This document shows positions 39,049-45,807 of a stretch of DNA of 45,807 bases, piece after piece; within the stretch, counting starts at the first letter, position 1, and each line of letters opens with the position of its first letter. Source of the stretch: Campylobacterota bacterium (GTDB lineage: Bacteria; Campylobacterota; Campylobacteria; Campylobacterales; Nitratiruptoraceae); NCBI GenBank assembly GCA_013153715.1, contig JAADDW010000029.1, positions 1 through 45,807 of the forward strand. Direction: 5' to 3'. The notes below the pieces were generated by a model that was not told the DNA's origin, made no database searches, and saw only the letters and a program-made list of their open reading frames with translations. The position numbers and the translations under genes are program-made.

Positions 39049-40184
39049 AGGACCCCCCGTATCGCCCTATCGACAGCTATCGCCTGTCTATGCTCGTAGA
39101 CATCGTGACAGCGGATAATGGAGGCCCCCCGACTGATGGCGTAGAGGTGGATCGCCAAGGTTCCCCCCAGCCGCTCTTCCACCCGGCTCCTGTGGATTTT
39201 GTCGATCATCGACTTCCGACTGGCCCCCACTAGAACTTCATAGCCAAACTTTCTGAACTCCTCTAGATCCCTGAGGAGGAGGAGATTGTCCTCCAACCTC
39301 TTCCCGAAGCCGATTCCTGGGTCCAGAATGATCCTCTCTATCCCGAACCCCTTGGCCCGCTCAATCCGCTCCTGGAAGAAGCGGCTCACCTCCCAGACCA
39401 CATGGTCATAATGGGGGTTCTCCTGCATCGTCTCGGGCCTCCCCTGCATATGCATGAGGACCACGGTGGCCCCGTGGTAGGCGGCCACCTCCGCCGTCTT
39501 TCTGTCGCTGAGGGCTGTGATGTCGTTGAGAATCTGGAACCCCCTCTCCAGGGCGTAGGCCGCCACCCGAGGACGGTAGGTGTCGATACTGAAGATAACC
39601 CTCTCGGTCAGTCGGAGCCGGGCCACCTCATCGATAATCGGCCTCACCCGCTCAAGCTCCTCCTCCTCGGAGATCTCCCGACTCCCGGGCCGGCTACTCA
39701 TTCCCCCAATATCGATGATGTCGGCTCCCTCCTCCACCATTCTCTCTATGGCCTCCACCCCTCTCTCTCCCATGAAGCGGCTCCCGGGGTAGAAACTATC
39801 TGCTGTAGCGTTGATAATCCCCATGATCTTCACCGGAAACCGCTCCATATGGAGATAGCGGGAGAGTTCCTGGGCCAACCCTTTGAGTCCGAAGGGTTGG
39901 GCCCTCTCCTTTTCGATGAGCCGTTCCAGCTCCCGCTCCGTCACGATGAGGAGGGCCTCCACCTCCTTCTCGGAACAGGTCACAGTTCCCCGGGGGACAG
40001 CCAGATCCCCTCCGACGCTGAGGGCATCCTGTTTGAGAATGTTGGCGGCACCCGGAACCATACCCCGAATGGAGAAGAGGTGGAGTCTCCCCTTTTTTCG
40101 GAGAATCTCCCTCCCCCCCTTCTCCACGCCGAGCCGTTTCAGATGGTCCTGGAGCTCTTCTAAACCGACTTTGACTACCTGCAT
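39045..40184 (-). CDS. folP: Dihydropteroate synthase FolP with N-terminal extra domain
   Basis: 379 residues from ATG 40184 behind AGAGGGGAAA; an open frame to 40313 lies inside holB and is rejected. The DHPS TIM barrel starts near residue 118: VKIMGIINATADSFYPGSRF, DIIDIGGMSSRPGSREISEE, ILNDITALSD, VVLMHMQGRPETMQ and ILDPGIGFGKRLEDNLLLLR. It condenses p-aminobenzoate with the pterin pyrophosphate in folate synthesis and is the sulfonamide target. The first ~117 residues (with SVGGDLAVPRGTV) are an additional domain found in Campylobacterota FolP; its function is unknown. Confidence 0.93.
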   Translation of the reverse strand: MQVVKVGLEELQDHLKRLGVEKGGREILRKKGRLHLFSIRGMVPGAANILKQDALSVGGDLAVPRGTVTCSEKEVEALLIVTERELERLIEKERAQPFGLKGLAQELSRYLHMERFPVKIMGIINATADSFYPGSRFMGERGVEAIERMVEEGADIIDIGGMSSRPGSREISEEEELERVRPIIDEVARLRLTERVIFSIDTYRPRVAAYALERGFQILNDITALSDRKTAEVAAYHGATVVLMHMQGRPETMQENPHYDHVVWEVSRFFQERIERAKGFGIERIILDPGIGFGKRLEDNLLLLRDLEEFRKFGYEVLVGASRKSMIDKIHRSRVEERLGGTLAIHLYAISRGASIIRCHDVYEHRQAIAVDRAIRGVL

Positions 40185-40780
40185 TTTCCCCTCTTCTGGG
40201 CCTCTAGAATGGTGAGTCCCGCTGTGATGATAATGGTGGCCGGATTGCCGTTGAGGGCTGTGAGACGGAGGGCACGGGAGAGGATCTCCAGCTCCTCCTC
40301 TCCAAAGTGACACCCCTCCTCCACAGCCTTCCGAAAGAGGGCGGAGAGGAGCCCCTGAACCTCCCTCCGGGAGGCCTTCCTATACTCCCGGGCCAATCTG
40401 TAGAGCTCCTGGAGGTTGAACTCCCCCAGTTCGGGGACCTCCACCCTCCGACAACCCATCCTCTCTACAGGGAGACGGGAGAGAATGGTGGGGAGGAAGG
40501 TTGAGGGGCTCGGGGCCGCCAGGAGGAAGGTCACCCCCTCCGGGGGTTCCTCCAAAATCTTCAGGAGGGCGTTCTGGGCGTAGATGTTGTAGGTGGTGGC
40601 CAAGAGGGCGATCACCCTCCCCCCTTTCGGGGCGATATAGGCCTCCCGGACCACCTCTTTGGCATCGTCGATCCTGAACTCCTCTCTCTCCAGGAGGGAG
40701 AGTCTCTCCCTCCCCACCTCCTCCAAGAGCTCCTCCTTGAGATTCTGAAAATCATCTGTAATGACTATCCTACTCCTCAT
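40175..40780 (-). CDS. holB: DNA polymerase III delta' subunit, short form
   Basis: 201 residues, far shorter than the ~330-residue E. coli subunit. The recognisable part is NIYAQNALLKILEEPPEGVT followed by FLLAAPSPSTFLPTILSR, the clamp-loader sensor region with the S-R-x motif that delta' contributes as an arginine-finger-like element. No P-loop is visible, in line with a delta' that does not bind ATP. The reduced size and its place between hobA and folP match Campylobacterota. It overlaps both neighbours (4 and 10 bases). Confidence 0.85.
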   Translation of the reverse strand: MRSRIVITDDFQNLKEELLEEVGRERLSLLEREEFRIDDAKEVVREAYIAPKGGRVIALLATTYNIYAQNALLKILEEPPEGVTFLLAAPSPSTFLPTILSRLPVERMGCRRVEVPELGEFNLQELYRLAREYRKASRREVQGLLSALFRKAVEEGCHFGEEELEILSRALRLTALNGNPATIIITAGLTILEAQKRGKCR

Positions 40781-41322
40781 AGAAAGAGTACCTCCCCAAA
40801 CATGGCGGCGTTGAGACTCCTATCGAAGAGTTTGAAGAGCTGGATCAGCTTAATATCGAGGAGATCGTCGTCGCTGGAGAGGGTAAAGCTGTTCTGGAGG
40901 TTCTCGTCGAGAATCCAGAGGAGGCTATCCCCCCTCCATCGGGCTATATCGATATAGGGGGGGGTGGCCCGCCCCACATACCAGAGGAAGAAGCGGTCGT
41001 CGAAGGAGATGGAGAACATGTCGAAGAGGAGCTCTATATCCTGGGATCCCTTGACAGAGTCGAGATAGGGGGTAATCTCCCTCAGGTTGTAGAGGGGGAT
41101 GAAGGGGCGGTTCTTGAGGGGGCCGTTGATTGAGGAGACAATATACTCCCCAAACCAGCGGCGGTCGTTATCGGTCAGGAGCAAGATGGTGGAGCCCGCC
41201 AAAATCCGCTGGATCGCATCGGCAACCAGGGGGATCCACTCATACCTCCGTTCCTCCAGCCAGTTCATCATTCCTCTGCCATCTCTGATCGCCTCCAGTG
41301 TCCACTGGTCGAACCGTTTCAT
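40777..41322 (-). CDS. hobA: DnaA orisome-assembly regulator HobA
   Basis: 181 residues, close to the 180 of H. pylori HobA. It starts KRFDQWTLEAIRDGRGMMNW, followed by WLEERRYEWIPLVADAIQRI; later DRRWFGEYIVSSINGPLKNR and FALWYVG-like FFLWYVGRATPPYIDIA occur. HobA is a DiaA/SIS-fold-like tetramer that binds DnaA domain I and promotes orisome assembly at oriC; it is largely restricted to this phylum. Gene order lysC-hobA-holB-folP is the same as in H. pylori and strongly supports the call. Four-base overlaps on both sides. Confidence 0.92.
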   Translation of the reverse strand: MKRFDQWTLEAIRDGRGMMNWLEERRYEWIPLVADAIQRILAGSTILLLTDNDRRWFGEYIVSSINGPLKNRPFIPLYNLREITPYLDSVKGSQDIELLFDMFSISFDDRFFLWYVGRATPPYIDIARWRGDSLLWILDENLQNSFTLSSDDDLLDIKLIQLFKLFDRSLNAAMFGEVLFL

Positions 41323-42524
41323 CTATCCAGTTCATAGGCACTGTGGAGGGCTCTCACCGCCAGTTCACTATACTTCTCATCTATGACCATGGAGATCTTG
41401 ATCTCGCTGGTGCTGATCATCTCAATATTGATATTCTCCTGAGCCATGGTCTCGAAGGCCTTGCTGGCCACGCCGCTATGGGACTTCATGCCGACCCCGA
41501 CAATACTCACCTTGGCCACATGGGGGTCGTAGTCGATACTCTCATACTCCTCCTTGAAGCGGTCCATCACCTGCCGGACCAGCTCCAACTCATTCTCCGG
41601 AACTGTAAAATCGAGGTTGGTCTTCCCATCCTGTCCGATGGTCTGGACAATCATGTCGACATTAATATTCTCCTGGGCTAGGGCTTTGAAGATCTCCGCC
41701 GCTATGCCGGGGCGGTCCTTGACTCCCCGGAGACTGACCCGGGCCTGGTTTCTGTCCAGGGCTATTCCGCTGACCAGTGGCTTCTCCATGATCTCCTCTT
41801 CCTTTGTGATGATGGTACCGGGAACATCTTTGAATGTACTCTTCGCCTCAATGACAACCCCCAACTTTTTGGCCAGCTCCACACTCCTATTCTGGAGGAC
41901 CTTGGCTCCGAGGCTGGCCAGCTCCAACATCTCGTCGTAGCTGATCTTCTCCAACTTCTTGGCTTTAGGCTCTATTCGGGGATCGGTGGTATAGACCCCG
42001 TCCACATCGGAGTAGATCTCACACTTGTCGGCCCCTAGGGCCCCCGCAATGGCCACAGCTGTGAGATCGCTCCCTCCCCGTCCCAGGGTGGTCACCTCTC
42101 CATCGGCTGTGATCCCCTGGAAGCCGGCGACCACCACAATCTTCCCCTCATCCAGGGCCCTCCTCATCGGTGCAGGGTCGATCTTCTCAATCCTCGCCGT
42201 AGTGTGGGAGCTATCTGTCACTATCCCCGCCTGCCTCCCCGTCATGGCTACCGTGGGGTAGCCCATCTCATTGAGGGCGATACTCAGGAGGGCCGAAGTC
42301 ACCCGCTCTCCACTGCTCAAGAGGAGGTCCATATCCCTCTTACTGGGGGTCTTGCTGAAATGTTTCGCCCACTCAATGAGTTTGTTGGTCTCGCCACTCA
42401 TGGCGGAGACCACGACGACCACATCGTTTCCCGCCTCCTTGGTCTTGGCCACCTTTCTCGCCACATGGGCAATCCGATCCAGATCGCCCACGCTGGTTCC
42501 GCCATACTTCTGGACAATGAGCAT
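41319..42524 (-). CDS. lysC: Aspartate kinase
   Basis: 401 residues. The kinase domain starts IVQKYGGTSVGDLDRIAHVA and includes SSGERVTSALLSIALNEMG, TTLGRGGSDLTAVAIAGALG and CEIYSDVDGVYTTDPRIEP. Two C-terminal ACT domains (~265-401) mediate feedback inhibition by lysine and/or threonine. It phosphorylates aspartate, the first step to lysine, diaminopimelate, threonine and methionine. Start ATG shares a base with the nudH stop (TGATG). Confidence 0.95.
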   Translation of the reverse strand: MLIVQKYGGTSVGDLDRIAHVARKVAKTKEAGNDVVVVVSAMSGETNKLIEWAKHFSKTPSKRDMDLLLSSGERVTSALLSIALNEMGYPTVAMTGRQAGIVTDSSHTTARIEKIDPAPMRRALDEGKIVVVAGFQGITADGEVTTLGRGGSDLTAVAIAGALGADKCEIYSDVDGVYTTDPRIEPKAKKLEKISYDEMLELASLGAKVLQNRSVELAKKLGVVIEAKSTFKDVPGTIITKEEEIMEKPLVSGIALDRNQARVSLRGVKDRPGIAAEIFKALAQENINVDMIVQTIGQDGKTNLDFTVPENELELVRQVMDRFKEEYESIDYDPHVAKVSIVGVGMKSHSGVASKAFETMAQENINIEMISTSEIKISMVIDEKYSELAVRALHSAYELDR

Positions 42525-42985
42525 CAGAAATACCCCTCCCTTTTAAAATACTCAAGGACCTTTTTGTAAACGGGTCTCTTGAAGAAGGTGACATATTTGA
42601 AGAGATCGTTATAGGAGACAAATCTATAGTCGCTGAACTCCGGCTCCTTGGTCTGGAGGTCGATCTTGGCCCCAGGTTTCAGTTTGACCAGAAAATATTT
42701 CTGCCTCTGGCCGTCGTAGGGGTACATCTTCTGGGCGATTGTCTTGGGAAAGTCGTAGCTCACCCAGTCCGGATATTCGGCTATGATCTCCACCTCATCG
42801 GTCCCAATCTCCTCCCTCAGTTCCCGGAGGAGCGCCTCCCTCGGATTCTCCCCCTCATCGATCCCCCCCTGGGGAAATTGCCATGAGTCCGCTACATCAC
42901 TGCGCTGGGCAATGAAGAACTCCACCTTTTTCGGGTAGCTGGACGAGAGGACAATGGCCGCAACATTGGGTCTATATCTCTTCAT
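42524..42985 (-). CDS. nudH: RNA pyrophosphohydrolase (Nudix) RppH/NudH
   Basis: 153 residues from ATG 42985 with AGAGGA upstream (a TTG one codon earlier is an alternative). The start KRYRPNVAAIVLSSSYPKKV and the Nudix box GGIDEGENPREALLRELREE-IG place it in the RppH/Ap4A hydrolase group; SWQFPQGGIDEGE and WVSYDFPK are typical. RppH removes pyrophosphate from mRNA 5' ends to trigger decay. It is the first gene of the lysC-hobA-holB-...-cmoA unit and diverges from hemW. Confidence 0.93.
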   Translation of the reverse strand: MKRYRPNVAAIVLSSSYPKKVEFFIAQRSDVADSWQFPQGGIDEGENPREALLRELREEIGTDEVEIIAEYPDWVSYDFPKTIAQKMYPYDGQRQKYFLVKLKPGAKIDLQTKEPEFSDYRFVSYNDLFKYVTFFKRPVYKKVLEYFKREGYF

Positions 42986-43017
42986 CAATGTCCTCTTAAG
43001 CCTTTAGATTAGTGGAG

Positions 43018-43024
43018 TATAATA
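43018..43024. promoter_or_regulatory. Overlapping divergent -10 boxes for nudH (-) and hemW (+)
   Basis: Plus strand TATAAT (43018-43023) and minus strand TATTAT (43024-43019) are nearly superimposed. Predicted starts near 43030 and 43012 leave leaders of about 25 and 27 bases. Confidence 0.55.
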
Positions 43025-43054
43025 CCCAACTTCGATTTAAAAAAGGATAAAGAG

Positions 43055-43996
43055 ATGCTCCTCTATATCCACATCCCCTTCTGTGAGACCAGGTGTCCCT
43101 ACTGCGCCTTCAACTCCTTCACCTCTCTCTCCCTCAAGGAGCCCTATCTTGAGGGGCTCCTGAAACAGCTGGAGTTCGAGCTGGAGGGGGTGGAGGAGCT
43201 GGAGACCATCTACATCGGCGGAGGGACCCCTTCCACCCTGACGGTGGGGGAGCTGGAGAGGCTCTTCTCCCTCCTGGAGCCCCTCCTCTCTCCGGAGTCC
43301 GAGATCACCATAGAGGCCAATCCGACAGCAACCAGAGAGTGGATAGAGGGGGCCGCCCTCTTCGCCAACAGAATCAGTTTTGGGGTCCAGAGCTTCAACA
43401 GGGAGAAGCTCCGCTTCCTCGGGAGGAACCATACTCCCAAGGAGGCTGTGGAGAAGGTGGAGTGGGCTGTCCAGGCCGGTTTCAAGAGGATCAGTATCGA
43501 CCTCATCTACGGCTGTAGCTGTGATACCCCCTCCCTCCTGGAGGAGGATATAGCCCGGGCCCTCTCCCTCCCCATCGACCATATCTCCGCCTACGCCCTC
43601 ACCCTGGAGGAGGGGACCCCCTTCTGGGGAGACCACTCCAAGATAAATCCCGATGAGGAGCTGGGGTATACTGTTCGGGAGCTCATAGGGGAAAAACTGG
43701 AGCAGTATGAGGTCTCCAACTTTGGAAATCCGTCGATCCACAACCTCGGTTACTGGGAGCTCAAGGAGTATATCGCCCACCCCCTGGAGAGGAGGGTGGA
43801 GATCCTCACCCAGGAGGAGTTGAGGACCGAGAGGCTCTTTCTGGGGTTGAGGAGCAGGGTCGGGGTCGATCTCCATCTGCTCGATAGAGAGAGGGTCCAG
43901 CTCCTCCTGGAGGAGGGGAAGGTACGGCTGGAGAACGGGAGGGTCTATGCCACCAACTACTTCCTGGCAGATGAGTTAGCCCTCTTCCTCCTCTGA
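43055..43996 (+). CDS. hemW: HemW-like radical SAM protein (coproporphyrinogen III oxidase family)
   Basis: 313 residues. LLYIHIPFCETRCPYCAFNS holds the CxxxCxxC [4Fe-4S] motif, followed by YIGGGTPSTL, IEANPTA, RISFGVQSFNREKLRFLGR and ISIDLIYG, all shared with HemN/HemW. Absence of the N-terminal HemN extension and the short length favour HemW, the heme chaperone that delivers heme to membrane enzymes, over the true coproporphyrinogen oxidase. It is shorter than E. coli HemW (378), mostly at the C-terminus. AAAAAGGATAAAG precedes the ATG. Confidence 0.88.
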   Translation: MLLYIHIPFCETRCPYCAFNSFTSLSLKEPYLEGLLKQLEFELEGVEELETIYIGGGTPSTLTVGELERLFSLLEPLLSPESEITIEANPTATREWIEGAALFANRISFGVQSFNREKLRFLGRNHTPKEAVEKVEWAVQAGFKRISIDLIYGCSCDTPSLLEEDIARALSLPIDHISAYALTLEEGTPFWGDHSKINPDEELGYTVRELIGEKLEQYEVSNFGNPSIHNLGYWELKEYIAHPLERRVEILTQEELRTERLFLGLRSRVGVDLHLLDRERVQLLLEEGKVRLENGRVYATNYFLADELALFLL

Positions 43997-44023
43997 TTTA
44001 TCCATTTGTAATGGCTTTTAATG

Positions 44024-44029
44024 TAGAAT
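44024..44029 (+). promoter_or_regulatory. Candidate -10 box for tatB-tatC
   Basis: TAGAAT preceded by TTTTAATG, 27 bases upstream of the tatB ATG in a 60-base gap after hemW. Confidence 0.45.
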
Positions 44030-44056
44030 AGGGGCTAAATTCTCCAAGGGGCGACA

Positions 44057-44422
44057 ATGTTTGGAATGGGTTTCACCGAGATACTGATGATCGCCATTGT
44101 GGCCATCATCTTCTTGGGTCCCGAGAAACTGCCCAAGTTTCTAGTGGACATAGCCAAATTTTTCAAGGGGATCAAGAGGGCCATCAACGAGGCCAAGAGC
44201 AATATTGAGAGGGAGGTGGAGATCAGTGAACTCAAGGAGGAGGCCCTCAGCTACAGGGAGAAGTTCAGGAGCATCTCCGACGATGTGGCCTCCATCAGGG
44301 CGGAGCTAGAGGAGGATTCTCTCCAGGAGGCTCGGGAGATCAAGAGGGCGACGGAGGAGCCCAAACGGGAGGTTGTCCACTTCAAGAAGAAGAGCGAGAA
44401 AAAGGACGGGATCGATGTTTGA
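44057..44422 (+). CDS. tatB: Sec-independent protein translocase TatB
   Basis: 121 residues. The N-terminal helix MGFTEILMIAIVAIIFLGPE, with a glutamate at residue 8 (rather than the polar residue common in TatA), the FLGPEKLP hinge and the amphipathic helix VDIAKFFKGIKRAINEAKS identify TatB. A long charged coiled-coil tail follows. TatB and TatC form the receptor for twin-arginine signal peptides. GGGGCGACA precedes the ATG. It overlaps tatC by eight bases. Confidence 0.9.
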   Translation: MFGMGFTEILMIAIVAIIFLGPEKLPKFLVDIAKFFKGIKRAINEAKSNIEREVEISELKEEALSYREKFRSISDDVASIRAELEEDSLQEAREIKRATEEPKREVVHFKKKSEKKDGIDV

Positions 44423-45164
44423 GGAGTTGAAACCCCATCTGGAGGAGCTGAGGAGGAGGCTCATCATCTCCATAGCGACTCTCTTCGTCATGTTCATCAT
44501 CTCCTTCGGCTTCTGGGAATACATTCTGGACTGGATGTTGGTCCCCCTCAAGGAGGCCCTCCCTCCAGGGAGCAATGTGATCTTTACCAGAGTTGGGGAG
44601 GCCTTCTTCACAGCCCTCAAGGTCTCTTTCTTCACCGCCATCATCTTCTCCCTCCCCATCATCTTCTGGCAACTCTGGCTCTTTGTGGCTCCGGGGCTCT
44701 ATGAACATGAGAAGCGCTTCGTCCTCCCCTTTGTCCTCAGCGCCACAGCCATGTTCATTGGGGGGGCCCTCTTCGCCTACTACATCGTCTTCCCCTTCGG
44801 CTTCAGCTACCTCATCAACTTTGGGAGCCAGCTCTTTACAGCCATGCCCAGTATCGGAGAGTATGTGGGCTTCTTCACAAAGTTGATGTTCGGCTTCGGC
44901 ATCGCCTTTGAGCTTCCGGTCATCACCTTCTTCCTGGCCACCCTGGGGCTGGTGACCGACAGGACCCTCAAGGAGTTCTTCAAATATGCGATCATCATCA
45001 TCTTCGCCCTGGCCGCCCTCCTGACGCCCCCCGATGTTCTCAGTCAGCTCCTCATGGCAGGCCCCCTGATCATTCTCTACGGGGTCTCCATCTTGATCGC
45101 CCGCCTCATCAATCCGGAGAGTGACGGTGAAGAAGAGCCGGCTCGACCCGACGAAGACCAGTAG
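44415..45164 (+). CDS. tatC: Twin-arginine translocase subunit TatC
   Basis: 249 residues from ATG 44415; an open frame to 44373 lies inside tatB. MFEELKPHLEELRRRLIISI is the conserved cytoplasmic start (H-L-x-E-L-R-x-R). Six transmembrane helices follow, with FWQLWLFVAPGLYEHEKRF, then FGIAFELPVITFFLATLGL and ALLTPPDVLSQLLMAGPLII, all family hallmarks. It is the signal-peptide binding core of the Tat system. The Tat pathway exports folded cofactor-bearing enzymes such as respiratory reductases. Confidence 0.95.
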   Translation: MFEELKPHLEELRRRLIISIATLFVMFIISFGFWEYILDWMLVPLKEALPPGSNVIFTRVGEAFFTALKVSFFTAIIFSLPIIFWQLWLFVAPGLYEHEKRFVLPFVLSATAMFIGGALFAYYIVFPFGFSYLINFGSQLFTAMPSIGEYVGFFTKLMFGFGIAFELPVITFFLATLGLVTDRTLKEFFKYAIIIIFALAALLTPPDVLSQLLMAGPLIILYGVSILIARLINPESDGEEEPARPDEDQ

Positions 45165-45807
45165 TTACAACTATCGGCTCCCCAAGGAGCTCATCGCCAG
45201 AGAGCCTGTAGTTCCCGCTGACAGGGCCCGTCTCCTGGTCTATAGGCGGAAGAGTGGGGAGGTCTCCCACCACACCTTCCAAGATCTCCCCGACCTCATC
45301 CCCGAAGGGAGCTCCCTCATCTTCAACGATACCAAGGTCATCAAGGCCCGTCTCTTTGGAAAGAAGAGGAGCGGAGGGAGGATAGAGCTCCTCCTCAACC
45401 GCCCCCTCCCCCAAGGGGGGTACTCGGTCTTCATCAGGGGGAGGGTTCGGGTTGGGACGAGACTCCTCTTCCCCATGGGATTGGAGGGAGAGGTTGTAGC
45501 CCTCCAACCCGACGGGAGTAGGGTTGTCCGCTTCTTCAGAGAGGGAGAGGAGCTAGATTTCCAGAGCCTCGTCCCCCTCCTCGACGAGATCGGCCATATC
45601 CCCCTCCCCCCCTATATCGACAGGGAAGAGCGGCCAGACGATCTCCTCCACTACCAATCTCCCCTGGCCAGGGAGGCGGGAGCCGTTGCGGCCCCGACAG
45701 CCTCCCTCCACTTCACCCCCCAACTTCTGGAGAGACTCCGGAAGCGGTTCACCATCGAGACTATAACCCTCCATGTGGGGGCCGGAACATTTAAACCTGT
45801 AGAGGTC
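45127..45807 (+). CDS. queA: S-adenosylmethionine:tRNA ribosyltransferase-isomerase QueA (partial, C-terminus missing)
   Basis: The frame is open to the right window edge; 227 N-terminal residues are visible. YNYRLPKELIAREPVVPADR, LIFNDTKVIKARLFGKK and GGRIELLLNRP, then IGHIPLPPYIDREERPDD, YQSPLAREAGAVAAPTASLH and ITLHVGAGTFKPV are diagnostic of QueA, which makes epoxyqueuosine in tRNA. The start is probably GTG 45127, eight bases after GGAG; GTG 45121 is an alternative. It overlaps the end of tatC by 38 bases, so it is probably cotranscribed with tatBC. Confidence 0.93.
   Translation, partial: MKKSRLDPTKTSSYNYRLPKELIAREPVVPADRARLLVYRRKSGEVSHHTFQDLPDLIPEGSSLIFNDTKVIKARLFGKKRSGGRIELLLNRPLPQGGYSVFIRGRVRVGTRLLFPMGLEGEVVALQPDGSRVVRFFREGEELDFQSLVPLLDEIGHIPLPPYIDREERPDDLLHYQSPLAREAGAVAAPTASLHFTPQLLERLRKRFTIETITLHVGAGTFKPVEV

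Overview
The window is a compact stretch of bacterial chromosome with about 50 protein genes, one tRNA and almost no free DNA; the largest gap is about 130 bases. It is core genome: no insertion sequence, phage, CRISPR array or obvious island was seen. The best taxonomic clue is the run nudH-lysC-hobA-holB-folP on the minus strand (42985 down to 39045). HobA is a DnaA partner known from Campylobacterota, and the same order occurs in Helicobacter pylori. A single SpoT-type (p)ppGpp enzyme, a short delta' subunit, an N-terminally extended TrmB and FolP, and HisB beside KdsC agree with that phylum. The DNA is clearly GC-rich by eye, unusual for the phylum, so a Nitratifractor/Sulfurovaceae-like marine member is a reasonable guess but only an inference.

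Layout from left to right. 1-5944 (minus): nadK-recN-tatD, then mltD-rlpA-hisB-kdsC, with kdsC cut by the window edge. 6052-9624 (plus): aspS-feoA-adk-CinA-like-DUF503. 9649-10128 (minus) encodes a cold-shock-like/TM2 membrane protein, divergent from ppa (plus). 10786-23578 (minus) is a long unit: rluD, a fibronectin-III lipoprotein, trmB, ftsE, ftsX, an EnvC-like protein, then after a promoter pyrH, rpoZ, spoT, tyrS, a nitronate monooxygenase and amiC. 23614-24807 (plus) is rodA followed by a CAT-anticodon tRNA that has its own promoter inside the end of rodA. trmA (minus) diverges from glmU-coaBC-uppS-prepilin peptidase-lptF-truA (plus, 25979-31741). 31742-42985 (minus) is an eleven-gene unit: nudH, lysC, hobA, holB, folP, rlmI, ligA, tlyA, ribF, a DUF255/thioredoxin-fold protein and cmoA. 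43055 to the end (plus): hemW, tatB, tatC and a cut queA.

How the genes fit together: peptidoglycan growth and splitting is the strongest theme (rodA, glmU, uppS, mltD, rlpA, and FtsEX plus EnvC-like protein plus AmiC). Other themes are outer-membrane sugar and LPS export (kdsC, lptF), RNA modification (trmA, trmB, truA, rluD-like, rlmI, tlyA, cmoA, queA), replication and repair (recN, hobA, holB, ligA) and Tat export. Adjacent genes commonly share 4-base ATGA overlaps, so translational coupling is probably the rule. Several start codons are TTG or GTG, and one (amiC) appears to be ATA.

The most interesting observations are the apparent ATA start of amiC, the tRNA promoter buried in the rodA coding end, nearly superimposed divergent -10 boxes at trmA/glmU and nudH/hemW, the cold-shock/TM2 fusion, a TrmA with cysteines spaced as in Fe-S RlmD, and near absence of the word CGCG. 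No wholly new multi-gene system was evident.
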